37,975 nucleotides of DNA from Fuscovulum blasticum DSM 2131 (GTDB taxonomy: Bacteria; Pseudomonadota; Alphaproteobacteria; Rhodobacterales; Rhodobacteraceae). Shown one piece after another: positions 25,151 to 32,046 of this stretch. The notes under the pieces were generated by a model. It was not told where the DNA came from and made no database searches. It saw nothing but the letters and a program-made list of their open reading frames with translations. Location of the stretch: NCBI RefSeq assembly GCF_003034965.1, contig NZ_PZKE01000021.1, forward strand, positions 1 to 37,975, given 5' to 3'. A program made the position numbers and the translations under genes. Within the stretch, counting starts at the first letter, position 1. The number at the start of each line of letters is the position of its first letter.

Positions 25151-25182
25151 CCGAACTGTTTCGGGCCAGATGACCCGGAAGA

Positions 25183-25262
25183 AAGTGCGGCGTCGTCAGG
25201 GAGGAGGAGAGACGACGCCGCGTTTGCCATGGACCCCGAGGGAGGAGGAGAGGGGTCCGAGC
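25183..25262 (-). ncRNA. CcsR-type sRNA, unit 1
   Basis: This unit directly follows the DUF1127 gene, whose stop codon lies ten bases before the first stem. Hairpin one (25231-25258) pairs GGACCCC with GGGGTCC; hairpin two (25187-25221) has a perfect 11-base stem followed by ACTTTCTT. Loops carry CCTCCTCCC at 25240-25248 and 25199-25207. It lacks the upstream spacer hairpin of units 2-4. In R. sphaeroides the four CcsR sRNAs sit at the same place behind a DUF1127 gene. Confidence 0.85.
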
Positions 25263-25268
25263 AAGAAA

Positions 25269-25484
25269 TTATCTGCCGTAGGCGGCCTCACGGGCCACAT
25301 CGGCAATGGAAAGGCGCGAGATGCCCAGATCGGCAAGTTCGCGGTCGGTCAGTTCGCGCAGTTCGGCCAGCGTGCGGGTATAGACACGACGGCGGGCCAG
25401 GGCGGCGCCCAGAACCGAGAACAGGCCACCGCCGCGCTGCGCCGGATGCGCGGCTGCCGATCGGGTTTGCATGACATAGGCCAT
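25269..25484 (-). CDS. DUF1127 small RNA-binding-type protein (CcaF1-like)
   Basis: Encodes 71 residues. The C-terminal part TRTLAELRELTDRELADLGISRLSIADVAREAAYG is a textbook DUF1127 domain, a short arginine-rich helical pair. In Rhodobacter sphaeroides the equivalent small protein (CcaF1) binds RNA and influences maturation of the CcsR sRNAs and RNA turnover. Here too, four CcsR-type units follow immediately, so a joint transcript with sRNAs processed from its 3' part is expected. The start at 25484 gives the compact family size; the frame is open up to 25592 but the extra residues overlap the candidate promoter and do not look like the family. MQTRSAAA at 25472 is an alternative start. Confidence 0.88.
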   Translation of the reverse strand: MAYVMQTRSAAAHPAQRGGGLFSVLGAALARRRVYTRTLAELRELTDRELADLGISRLSIADVAREAAYGR

Positions 25485-25538
25485 AGGACTGCTTGCCTCT
25501 AGAAACGGGGGCACAACTTCTGTTGCGCTGTTGCCGTT

Positions 25539-25567
25539 AACATGGGCCGGTTTCTGCACCTGCACAA
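25539..25567 (-). promoter_or_regulatory. Candidate promoter of the DUF1127-CcsR transcript
   Basis: On the minus strand TTGTGC (25567-25562) and CATGTT (25544-25539) are separated by 17 bases, predicting a start about 50 bases before the DUF1127 gene. In R. sphaeroides this operon is driven by the stress sigma factors RpoHI/RpoHII; the CATGTT element is compatible with that class, but the assignment is weak. Confidence 0.3.
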
Positions 25568-25587
25568 TGGTTACGGTCTGCAATGCT

Positions 25588-25608
25588 GCCATGCGGCAAC
25601 CGCATGGC
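25588..25608. promoter_or_regulatory. Perfect dyad GCCATGCGG-CAA-CCGCATGGC
   Basis: Nine-base inverted arms around CAA lie between the divergent DUF1127 and apbC genes, upstream of both likely promoters. It has no T-run, so an operator is more likely than a terminator. The binding protein is unknown. Confidence 0.4.
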
Positions 25609-25733
25609 TGATTGTTGCTAAATCGTTATTCTTTTCAGCGTGTTTGCTGAATTTATGGCCGATCTGTGAAAGCTACTTGCCCTTTCCGGCGGGAATGAAG
25701 ACTTTGCTGCGACAGATGGTATCGGAGGACGGC

Positions 25734-26807
25734 ATGACGCTGACGCGCGACGGGGTGACCGGGGTTCTGGCAGGCATCGCTGTGCCGGGTGGGGGCACGC
25801 TGGTTTCGCGCGATCTGATTCGGGCGCTGACGGTCGACGGGGGCGTCGTGCGCTTCGTGATCGAGGCGGCCACGCCGGAGGATGCGCGCGCGCTGGCCCC
25901 GGTCGAGGCCGAGGCGGAGCGGGCGCTGAAGGCGCTGCCGGGGGTGACGTCGGTGCAGATCGTGATGACGGCGCATGGCCCGGCGGCCAAGGCGCCACCG
26001 CCCAGCCTGAAGATCGGCGGCCACCCGACGCCGCAGCAGGGCGGGCCGCAGAAGGTGGCCGGCGTGGCGCGCATCCTGGCCGTGGCCAGCGGCAAGGGCG
26101 GGGTTGGCAAATCCACGGTCTCGTCAAACCTTGCGGTGGCGCTGGCGCGGGCTGGGCGCAAGGTGGGCCTTCTGGATGCCGATATCCTGGGGCCAAGCCA
26201 GGCCAAGATGATGGGCGTCAGCGCCCGGCCGCAAAGCCCCGATGGTCAGACCATCGAGCCGCCCACCGCACATGGCGTGAAGATGATGTCGCTGGGCCTG
26301 ATGCTGAAAGAGGATGAGGCGGTGATCTGGCGCGGCCCCATGCTGATGGGCGCGTTGCAGCAGTTGATCGGTCAGGTGAACTGGGGAACGCTGGATGTGC
26401 TGATCGTCGATCTGCCGCCGGGCACCGGGGATGTGCAACTGACCCTGTGCCAGCGGGCGCAACTGACCGGGGCGCTGGTCGTCTCGACCCCGCAGGACGT
26501 GGCCCTGCTGGATGCGCGCAAGGCGATCGACATGTTCAGCAAGCTGAAAACCCCGGTGCTGGGGCTGATCGAGAACATGTCCACCTACATCTGCCCCAAT
26601 TGCGGACATGAGGCGCATATCTTCGGCCATGGCGGGGTGGCGGCCGAGGCGGCGCGGCTGGACCTGCCGTTCCTGGGGGAATTGCCGCTGTCGCTGGAGG
26701 TGCGCGAGGCCGGCGATGCGGGCCGGCCGATTGCGGCGGGCGAAGGGGCGAATGCCGAGGCCTATGCCCGGCTGGCGCATCGGCTGATTGCCGGGGGAAT
26801 GGCCTGA
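25734..26807 (+). CDS. apbC: Mrp/NBP35 family ATP-binding iron-sulfur carrier
   Basis: Encodes 357 residues. Residues 1-85 are a MIP18/DUF59 domain and ~110-357 the Mrp P-loop ATPase. The deviant Walker A is [21 protein letters not shown] (residues 119-128 core), followed by [29 protein letters not shown] and the cysteine pair ICPNCG (near 275) that holds the bridging [4Fe-4S] cluster in the dimer. It loads Fe-S clusters onto apo-proteins in the cytosol. CGGAGGA precedes the ATG at 25734; upstream in-frame codons reach into the divergent intergenic region and are rejected. It is divergent from the DUF1127-CcsR operon. Confidence 0.94.
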   Translation: MTLTRDGVTGVLAGIAVPGGGTLVSRDLIRALTVDGGVVRFVIEAATPEDARALAPVEAEAERALKALPGVTSVQIVMTAHGPAAKAPPPSLKIGGHPTPQQGGPQKVAGVARILAVASGKGGVGKSTVSSNLAVALARAGRKVGLLDADILGPSQAKMMGVSARPQSPDGQTIEPPTAHGVKMMSLGLMLKEDEAVIWRGPMLMGALQQLIGQVNWGTLDVLIVDLPPGTGDVQLTLCQRAQLTGALVVSTPQDVALLDARKAIDMFSKLKTPVLGLIENMSTYICPNCGHEAHIFGHGGVAAEAARLDLPFLGELPLSLEVREAGDAGRPIAAGEGANAEAYARLAHRLIAGGMA

Positions 26808-26825
26808 GGGCGCGTTCCCCGGCGG

Positions 26826-27062
26826 TCAGAGATAGCGGTGCAGCCGCGTCTGGATGAAGGGGATGATCCCCCAGACCATGCAGACGACCATGATCGGCAC
26901 GAAAACCGCCGTGCGCGCCGGCAGCGGCCAGCCCTGCGTGAGCGGCAGCAGGATCGCCTGCAGCGTGGTCACAAGCGGATAGACGAAAAGCATGATGAAG
27001 CCGGCGAACCGCACCCTTGACGGGAGGCGGCGGGTGGCGGCTTGCGCAGGGGCGGCGGGCAT
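26826..27062 (-). CDS. Small two-segment membrane protein, possibly DUF2798
   Basis: Encodes 78 residues with two hydrophobic segments (about 20-42 and 50-68) joined by a short loop, and a basic start (ATRRLPSRVRF). The layout, with RxLPxR before the first segment, resembles DUF2798 proteins, whose function is unknown. It is divergent from a TetR regulator with two imperfect operator-like dyads in the 72-base gap, so it is the probable target of that regulator. Confidence 0.7.
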   Translation of the reverse strand: MPAAPAQAATRRLPSRVRFAGFIMLFVYPLVTTLQAILLPLTQGWPLPARTAVFVPIMVVCMVWGIIPFIQTRLHRYL

Positions 27063-27077
27063 GGCAGATTCCTATCT

Positions 27078-27116
27078 GAACGGGACGTGTCGTTCACATA
27101 GAACGGAACGTACCGT
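27078..27116. promoter_or_regulatory. Two operator-like dyads between tetR-type gene and small membrane protein gene
   Basis: GAACGGGACGTGTCGTTC (27078-27095) and ACGGAACGTACCGT (27103-27116) are imperfect palindromes with related ACGT-centred cores, 23 bases apart centre to centre. Two related dyads in a divergent promoter gap are typical of TetR-family autoregulation. Confidence 0.5.
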
Positions 27117-27134
27117 CTCGCAAGAGGGAAAGTC

Positions 27135-27731
27135 ATGTCTGACGCCGCCCGCGCCTCGATCGGGGCCCGCCGCAACCCCGAAACCGAAACCGCCGTGCTG
27201 GACGCGGCGGCCGCGATCATTGCGGAAGAGGGGTTCGCCCGGCTGACCATCGAAGCGGTGGCGCGGCGGGCGCGGTCGGGCAAGGCCACGATCTACCGCT
27301 GGTGGCCGGGGAGGGGGCATCTGCTTCTGGCCCTGTACACCCGCGCGAAATCCACGCTGTCCACCCCCGATACCGGCAGCCTGCGGGGCGATCTTGAGCT
27401 TTATCTGGCCGGGATGATCCGGCAGTGGCAGGGGGATGAGGGCACGGCCGGGCTGGGAACGTTGTTCCGCCTGCTGATTGCCGAGGCGCAGACCGATGAA
27501 ACGGTCCGCGCAGCGATGCAGGCCGAGCGCGAGTCGCGCTGGCTGCATATCGACCGGATCGTGACGCAGGCCAGGGACCGGGGCGAGTTGAACCCGGCCA
27601 TCTCTGTCGTCGCCGCCGAGCGTCGGATCATCTCGGTCATGTGGTATCTGCTGCTGACCGATGCCCTGCCGCCGCCAGAGGCCACGCCGGCCCTGGTGGC
27701 CGACCTGATGGCGGGTCTGACCGCAGGCTGA
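27135..27731 (+). CDS. TetR/AcrR family transcriptional regulator
   Basis: Encodes 198 residues. Residues ~16-62 form the TetR helix-turn-helix: ETAVLDAAAAIIAEEGFARL, then TIEAVARRARSGKATIYRWW, and the remainder is a helical ligand-binding and dimerisation domain with no recognised ligand. It is divergent from a small membrane protein gene and probably represses both from the dyads in the shared gap. The following 617 bases before mraZ are non-coding. Confidence 0.92.
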   Translation: MSDAARASIGARRNPETETAVLDAAAAIIAEEGFARLTIEAVARRARSGKATIYRWWPGRGHLLLALYTRAKSTLSTPDTGSLRGDLELYLAGMIRQWQGDEGTAGLGTLFRLLIAEAQTDETVRAAMQAERESRWLHIDRIVTQARDRGELNPAISVVAAERRIISVMWYLLLTDALPPPEATPALVADLMAGLTAG

Positions 27732-27759
27732 TCGCGCCACGATTATCCGAATCACCGTC

Positions 27760-27779
27760 CGGGATTTCATGGGAAACAG
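27760..27779 (+). promoter_or_regulatory. CGGGA-N5-TGGGAAAC repeat (possible MraZ half-site pair, distal)
   Basis: CGGGA and TGGGA are spaced so that they repeat every ten bases, as in the TGGGN-N5 boxes bound by E. coli MraZ. It lies 29 bases after the tetR-type stop and is nearly the same as the copy at 27874. Confidence 0.4.
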
Positions 27780-27873
27780 GCCTTGTTTCGGGGCCAGCCG
27801 GGCTGATTCCGCGGCCGTCCGGCCGATCTGAGGCCCGTGATCTGGCCGGCAGGCCGCAAGTGCCGAAGATTTC

Positions 27874-27898
27874 CGGGAAATCGTGGGAAACCGGCGGC
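27874..27898 (+). promoter_or_regulatory. CGGGA-N5-TGGGA-N5-GCGGC repeat (possible MraZ site, middle)
   Basis: Two good and one degenerate five-base boxes at a ten-base period. With the distal copy it shares TCCGGGA, TGGGAAAC and GG, 114 bases apart. A MraZ operator is the best guess from the known TGGGN-N5 pattern. Confidence 0.45.
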
Positions 27899-28034
27899 AA
27901 TTTTTCCTGACACAATATCTAGGCGCTCATCGTGACGTGATCCCTAGAGTTAGGCTCGTGAGGGGGCGTGAAGGGCACAAGATACGGGTTTTCAGGTCGT
28001 ATCCGAACAAGATGCTGGGGGTTCAGCCCCAAAA

Positions 28035-28071
28035 TTTCCCTTGCTATCCCATCATATCCCATGGCATCCCT
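28035..28071 (-). promoter_or_regulatory. mraZ: Four-box period-10 GGGA array (probable MraZ operator)
   Basis: On the plus strand CCC ends at 28040, 28050, 28060 and 28070, so the minus strand reads (A/T)GGGA four times at exactly ten-base spacing; three boxes continue as GGGAT. This matches the TGGGN-N5 direct repeats bound by MraZ, in reverse orientation. It sits just upstream of the presumed start of the mraZ leader RNA. Confidence 0.6.
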
Positions 28072-28080
28072 TTCAGCACG

Positions 28081-28292
28081 GAAGATGAGACGGGCGACAA
28101 AGACGCAAGGGGCAGCGCAAGACCCCGAACAAGGCGAACAAGGCAGCTTCATACAGGCAGCCCCTTTCATCGGACGACACAGATCCGGCGCGCGAGCGAG
28201 CAGACACTCCCCCAGGTGGCGCGCGCAGCTGGACGCCCAGCGATGGGACAGCAGGCGGATCGGGTAGTGGCAGCAACCCGGTCCGCCTTTTT
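28081..28292 (+). ncRNA. UpsM-type 5' leader sRNA upstream of mraZ
   Basis: In Rhodobacteraceae the mraZ-led cluster has a long 5' leader (268 nt in R. sphaeroides) containing an intrinsic terminator that yields the ~206-nt sRNA UpsM, cleaved by RNase E under stress. Here the same arrangement is visible: structured sequence (for example GCGCGCG/CGCGCGC pairing 28188-28194 with 28220-28226), a strong terminator ending at 28292 and 56 bases to the mraZ ATG. The 5' end is set by analogy with the R. sphaeroides length, not by a recognised promoter. Confidence 0.75.
28253..28292 (+). terminator. Intrinsic terminator inside the mraZ leader
   Basis: AGGCGGATCGGGT (28253-28265) pairs with ACCCGGTCCGCCT (28276-28288) over 13 base pairs with one G-U, a 10-base loop and a run of five Ts. 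Lying before the first gene of the cluster, it must be an attenuator rather than an operon end. Confidence 0.92.
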
Positions 28293-28348
28293 CATTCGCG
28301 CGGGTGCAAATCGGGACAAACCGGGGGGAGACAAGGGCCGCAAGGCAG

Positions 28349-28855
28349 ATGGCTGAGGCATTCAGAGGCGAGTTCTACCAGTCGGTAGACAAGAAGGCCC
28401 GGGTTTCGATCCCGGCGGCCTTTCGCCGTATTCTGGAAGCCGACGACACCGTCCGCGGAGACAAGGGCGGCCCGCGTGTTTACATGGTTTATGGCGGCAA
28501 GGCCCGGCGCTTTGTCGAGTGCTATTCCAAGGCAGGCGCGGATGCGCTGGCCGAGCGGATCGAGGCGATGGAGCTTGGCTCGCCCGAACGCGACCGCGCC
28601 GAGCGCGACCTGATCAGCCGCAGCGTGATGCTGGAGATCGAACCCGACGGCCGCGTCGTGCTGCCCCAGAAGGTGCGCGAGAAGATGGGCTTTCTGGGCG
28701 ACGACCTGTCCGACGGCGGCGAGGCGGCCTTCGCGGGCTTTACCAACCGTTTCAAGCTGTATCGCCGCGAAGTCTATGAGGCCGAGCTGGCCGAAGACGA
28801 TGACGATGACACCGATCCGCTGACCCTGGTGGGCCGCGCGACACGCAGCGGGTGA
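28349..28855 (+). CDS. mraZ: Division/cell-wall cluster transcriptional regulator
   Basis: Encodes 168 residues made of two AbrB-like MraZ domains: [21 protein letters not shown] (about 5-25) and the second [20 protein letters not shown] (about 90-110), each with the DxxxR-type motif. MraZ forms a ring-shaped oligomer and binds TGGGN direct repeats in its own promoter. The tail is acidic (DDDDDTD). The ATG at 28349 gives the family start [10 protein letters not shown]; an upstream in-frame start at 28304 is not MraZ-like. The next gene starts six bases after the stop. Confidence 0.95.
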   Translation: MAEAFRGEFYQSVDKKARVSIPAAFRRILEADDTVRGDKGGPRVYMVYGGKARRFVECYSKAGADALAERIEAMELGSPERDRAERDLISRSVMLEIEPDGRVVLPQKVREKMGFLGDDLSDGGEAAFAGFTNRFKLYRREVYEAELAEDDDDDTDPLTLVGRATRSG

Positions 28856-28860
28856 CAGAG

Positions 28861-29862
28861 ATGCCCGCCGCTGCCATGGCCCCGCAAGACGACCCGCATA
28901 TCCCGGTCCTTCTGGGCCCTCTTCTGAAGACCGTCGCCCCCGTCCGGGGGCTTTGGCTTGATGGCACCTTTGGCGCCGGCGGTTATGCGCGCGGCCTGCT
29001 GGCGGCGGGTGCCGACCGGGTGATCGGGGTGGACCGCGACCCGCTGGCGCATGAGATGGCCGCTGGCTGGATCGGGCAGTTTGCGGGTCGGCTGGAGCTG
29101 AAGCTGGGCACGTTTTCCGAACTGGACACACTGGCCGGTGCGCCTCTGGATGGTGTGGTGCTGGATCTGGGCGTGTCGTCGATGCAACTGGACCGGGCCG
29201 AGCGCGGCTTTTCGTTCCAGAAGGACGGCCCGCTGGACATGCGGATGTCGCAGGATGGCCTGTCGGCCGCCGATCTGGTGAACACCGCCGCCGAGGCCGA
29301 TCTGGCCGACATCCTGTATCATTATGGCGAAGAACACGCCTCGCGTCGCATCGCGCGGGCGATTGTCGAACAGCGCGCGATCGAGCCGATCACCACCACG
29401 CTGCGGCTGGCGGAAATCGTGGCGCGGCAGTTGCCGCGGCCGAAGCCCGGCCAAAGCCATCCTGCAACGCGCAGTTTCCAGGCCATCCGCATTGCGGTGA
29501 ATGCCGAGTTTACCGAACTGGCCGAAGGGCTTGCCGCCGCGGAGCGCGCGCTGAAGCCGGGCGGGATGCTGGCGGTTGTCACCTTCCACAGCCTTGAGGA
29601 CCGGATCGTGAAGCGGTTCTTCCAGCTTGCCTCGGGGCAGGAGGCGAACGCCAACCGCTATGCGCCGGCCACCACGCAGGCCACGGCGCGGTTCGATCTG
29701 ATGACGCGCAAGGCCGTTGCGGCGGATGCCGATGAACTGGCCGTGAATCCCCGGTCGCGCAGCGCCAAGCTGCGGGTGGGGCGGCGGACCGATGCCCCCG
29801 CCAAGACGATTCCCCCGGCCGACCTTGGCCTTCCGACCTTCAGCCGCAAAGGACGCCGGTAG
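28861..29862 (+). CDS. rsmH: 16S rRNA (cytosine-1402 N4)-methyltransferase
   Basis: Encodes 333 residues (alias mraW). It methylates N4 of C1402 in the 16S rRNA P-site. Visible are the family opening [15 protein letters not shown], the SAM-binding [37 protein letters not shown], and [20 protein letters not shown] near residue 240. A GTG at 28852 overlapping the mraZ stop is an alternative start; the ATG at 28861 is preferred. The ftsL ATG follows the TAG stop directly. Confidence 0.95.
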   Translation: MPAAAMAPQDDPHIPVLLGPLLKTVAPVRGLWLDGTFGAGGYARGLLAAGADRVIGVDRDPLAHEMAAGWIGQFAGRLELKLGTFSELDTLAGAPLDGVVLDLGVSSMQLDRAERGFSFQKDGPLDMRMSQDGLSAADLVNTAAEADLADILYHYGEEHASRRIARAIVEQRAIEPITTTLRLAEIVARQLPRPKPGQSHPATRSFQAIRIAVNAEFTELAEGLAAAERALKPGGMLAVVTFHSLEDRIVKRFFQLASGQEANANRYAPATTQATARFDLMTRKAVAADADELAVNPRSRSAKLRVGRRTDAPAKTIPPADLGLPTFSRKGRR

Positions 29863-30240
29863 ATGCGCCCCGTGCTTTATGTCCTGACCTTCCTTGCCGT
29901 GATCGCCCTGGGCTTCTGGGCCTATCGCGAGAACTACGCCACGCAGGCCTCGCTGCGCGAAGTGCGGGGATTGCAGAACGAGATTGCCGATCTGCGTGAA
30001 TCGCTCAGCGTGCAGCGCGCCGAATGGGCCTATCTGAACCGGCCGGACAGGCTGCGCGAACTGGCAACGCTGAACTTTGACACGCTCGGCCTGTTGCCGA
30101 TGGAGCCCGGCCAGTTCGTGGCGGCCGATCAGGTGGCCTATCCGGCCCCCGAGATTCCGGCGATCACCGCGCCGGTTGACGTGCAGGGCGAAACCTCTGC
30201 CGCCGCTGCGGCCCCCGCCGCCTCCGAGGAGGGACTTTGA
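29863..30240 (+). CDS. ftsL: Cell division protein FtsL
   Basis: Encodes 125 residues. A single membrane segment (about 4-20, VLYVLTFLAVIALGFWA) is followed by a coiled-coil-like stretch (LREVRGLQNEIADLRESLSVQRAEW) and the motif RPDRLRELATLN typical of alphaproteobacterial FtsL. FtsL joins FtsB and FtsQ in the septal complex that activates FtsWI. A low-complexity Ala/Pro tail ends the protein. It lies between rsmH and ftsI, the conserved position; identification rests on topology plus synteny. Confidence 0.9.
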   Translation: MRPVLYVLTFLAVIALGFWAYRENYATQASLREVRGLQNEIADLRESLSVQRAEWAYLNRPDRLRELATLNFDTLGLLPMEPGQFVAADQVAYPAPEIPAITAPVDVQGETSAAAAAPAASEEGL

Positions 30241-30242
30241 CC

Positions 30243-32033
30243 ATGCGCACCCCGCTTCGTCCCCTGACCCGCATCCTGCTGGCCCGCCAACGGGGCGAAA
30301 ACCCCGATCTGATCGAGCGCGAGAACCTTGACCGCCGCCATGAGGTGCTGCGGGAAAAGACGCAGGTCCGCGCCTCGGCCCGGCTGGGGTTGCTGGCACT
30401 GGCCTTCGGCTGCGCCTATGTGACCATTGGCGTGCGGATGGGCCATCTTGCGGCTTCGGTTCCGGTCGAGCCGGTCGCCAGTGCCCGCGGGGCCGAGATC
30501 GTGGCACAGCGCGCCGATATCGTGGACCGTGAAGGCCGCATCTTGGCCACCAACATGACCACACACGCGCTTTATGCCCATCCCAAGGACATGGTTGATC
30601 CGAAGGGCACCGCGAAGAAGCTGGCCGAGATTTTCCCTGACCTTGACGCTGCGGCGCTGGAGCGGCGCTTTACCGACGGCCGCAGCTTTGTCTGGGTGCG
30701 CAAGGTGCTGTCGCCTGAACAGATGCAGCTTGTGCATGAAATCGGCGATCCGGGCCTGCTGTTCGGCCCGCGCGAGATGCGGCTTTACCCGAACGGCACG
30801 CTGGCGGCGCATGTTCTGGGGGGCTATTCCTTCGGTGCCGAAGGGGTACATTCGGCCGAGGTGATCGGCACGGCAGGCGTTGAAAAGGCAATGGACGCGC
30901 GGTTGCGCGACCCCGCCGAAGGCGGCGAGCCGCTGGAACTGTCGCTGGACCTGTCGGTGCAAGCCACGGTGGAAGAGGTGCTGGCCGGCGGCATTGCGAT
31001 GATGAACGCCAAGGGCGGCACGGCCATCCTGATGGATGTGCATACCGGCGAAGTGCTGGCGATGGCCTCGGCCCCGACCTTTGACCCGAACGACCGCCCG
31101 ACGCCGCTGGTCGACAAGAACGCCGAACCTGCGGACAGCCCGCTGTTCAATCGCGGGGTTCAGGGGGTTTATGAACTGGGTTCGACCTTCAAGATCTTTG
31201 CCGTTGCGCAAGCCATGGAGCTGGGGCTGGTCAACCCCAATACCATGGTCGATGCCAATGCGCCGATGACCTGGGGCAAGCACAAGATCAAGGAATTCGA
31301 GGGTCACAACTATGGCCCGCTGCTTTCGGTCAGCGATGTGATTGCCAAGTCGTCGAACGTGGGCACGGCGCATATCGCGCTGATGGTCGGGCCGCTGCGG
31401 CAGCAGGCCTTCCTGAAATCGCTGGGCTTTTTCGAACCGACGCCGCTGGAACTGATCGAAGCGCCGGGCGCCAAGCCGCTGATTCCGAAACGCTGGCCTG
31501 AAATCGTGACCATCACCACCTCTTATGGACACGGCATGTCGGCCAGCCCGATGCATCTGGCGGCAGCCTATACGGCGATTGCCAATGGCGGCATCTATAT
31601 AAAGCCCACGCTTCTGAAGCAGACCGGCCCGGCCAAGGGCGTGCGGGTGATGTCCGAAAAGGTGGCGGCCGAGTCGCGCAAGATGCTGCGCCGCGTGGTG
31701 ACCGATGGCACCGCGTCCTATGGCGAGGTCGAGGGGTATGAGGTGGCTGGCAAGACCGGGACCGCCGACAAGCCCAAGAAATCGGGTGGATATTACAAGA
31801 ACAAGGTGATCAATACCTTTGCATCGATGTTCCCGGCCAGCGCGCCGCGCTATGTGCTGATCGTTACGCTGGATGAGCCGATCAATACGCTGGGTTCGAT
31901 CCCGCGGCGCACCGCAGGCTGGACCGCGGTTCCCGTCGCGGCCGAGATGATCCGCCGTGTCGCGCCGCTGCTTGGGCTGCGTCCCAAGGTTGAACTTGCC
32001 AACCAACCCACGCTAACTGCCGCCAAGAACTGA
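30243..32033 (+). CDS. ftsI: Septal peptidoglycan transpeptidase (PBP3)
   Basis: Encodes 596 residues. FtsI cross-links septal peptidoglycan. After a cytoplasmic tail of ~50 residues comes one membrane segment (ARLGLLALAFGCAYVTIGV), a dimerisation domain opening with RADIVDREGRILATN, and a transpeptidase domain with all class B motifs: S314-T-F-K in YELGSTFKIF, SSN in IAKSSNVGT and KTG in VAGKTGTADKP. The start is the ATG at 30243, three bases after the ftsL stop; a TTG at 30237 is less likely. murE follows after 13 bases. Confidence 0.96.
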   Translation: MRTPLRPLTRILLARQRGENPDLIERENLDRRHEVLREKTQVRASARLGLLALAFGCAYVTIGVRMGHLAASVPVEPVASARGAEIVAQRADIVDREGRILATNMTTHALYAHPKDMVDPKGTAKKLAEIFPDLDAAALERRFTDGRSFVWVRKVLSPEQMQLVHEIGDPGLLFGPREMRLYPNGTLAAHVLGGYSFGAEGVHSAEVIGTAGVEKAMDARLRDPAEGGEPLELSLDLSVQATVEEVLAGGIAMMNAKGGTAILMDVHTGEVLAMASAPTFDPNDRPTPLVDKNAEPADSPLFNRGVQGVYELGSTFKIFAVAQAMELGLVNPNTMVDANAPMTWGKHKIKEFEGHNYGPLLSVSDVIAKSSNVGTAHIALMVGPLRQQAFLKSLGFFEPTPLELIEAPGAKPLIPKRWPEIVTITTSYGHGMSASPMHLAAAYTAIANGGIYIKPTLLKQTGPAKGVRVMSEKVAAESRKMLRRVVTDGTASYGEVEGYEVAGKTGTADKPKKSGGYYKNKVINTFASMFPASAPRYVLIVTLDEPINTLGSIPRRTAGWTAVPVAAEMIRRVAPLLGLRPKVELANQPTLTAAKN

Positions 32034-32046
32034 ACGGAGGCGGGGA

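Noticed and set aside
24860-25262. CRISPR array
   Set aside because: The repeated word is short and lies inside hairpin loops with varying stems; there are no uniform 28-37 base repeats with unique spacers and no cas genes.
24815-25502. Plus-strand and minus-strand open frames through the GGGAGGAGG repeats
   Set aside because: They arise because the purine-rich repeat lacks stops; the complementary stems around invariant loops show that the selected product is RNA from the minus strand.
27883-28356. A 157-codon frame across the mraZ leader
   Set aside because: It runs through the terminator hairpin and into mraZ, has no ribosome-binding site and an Arg-rich composition like other chance frames here.
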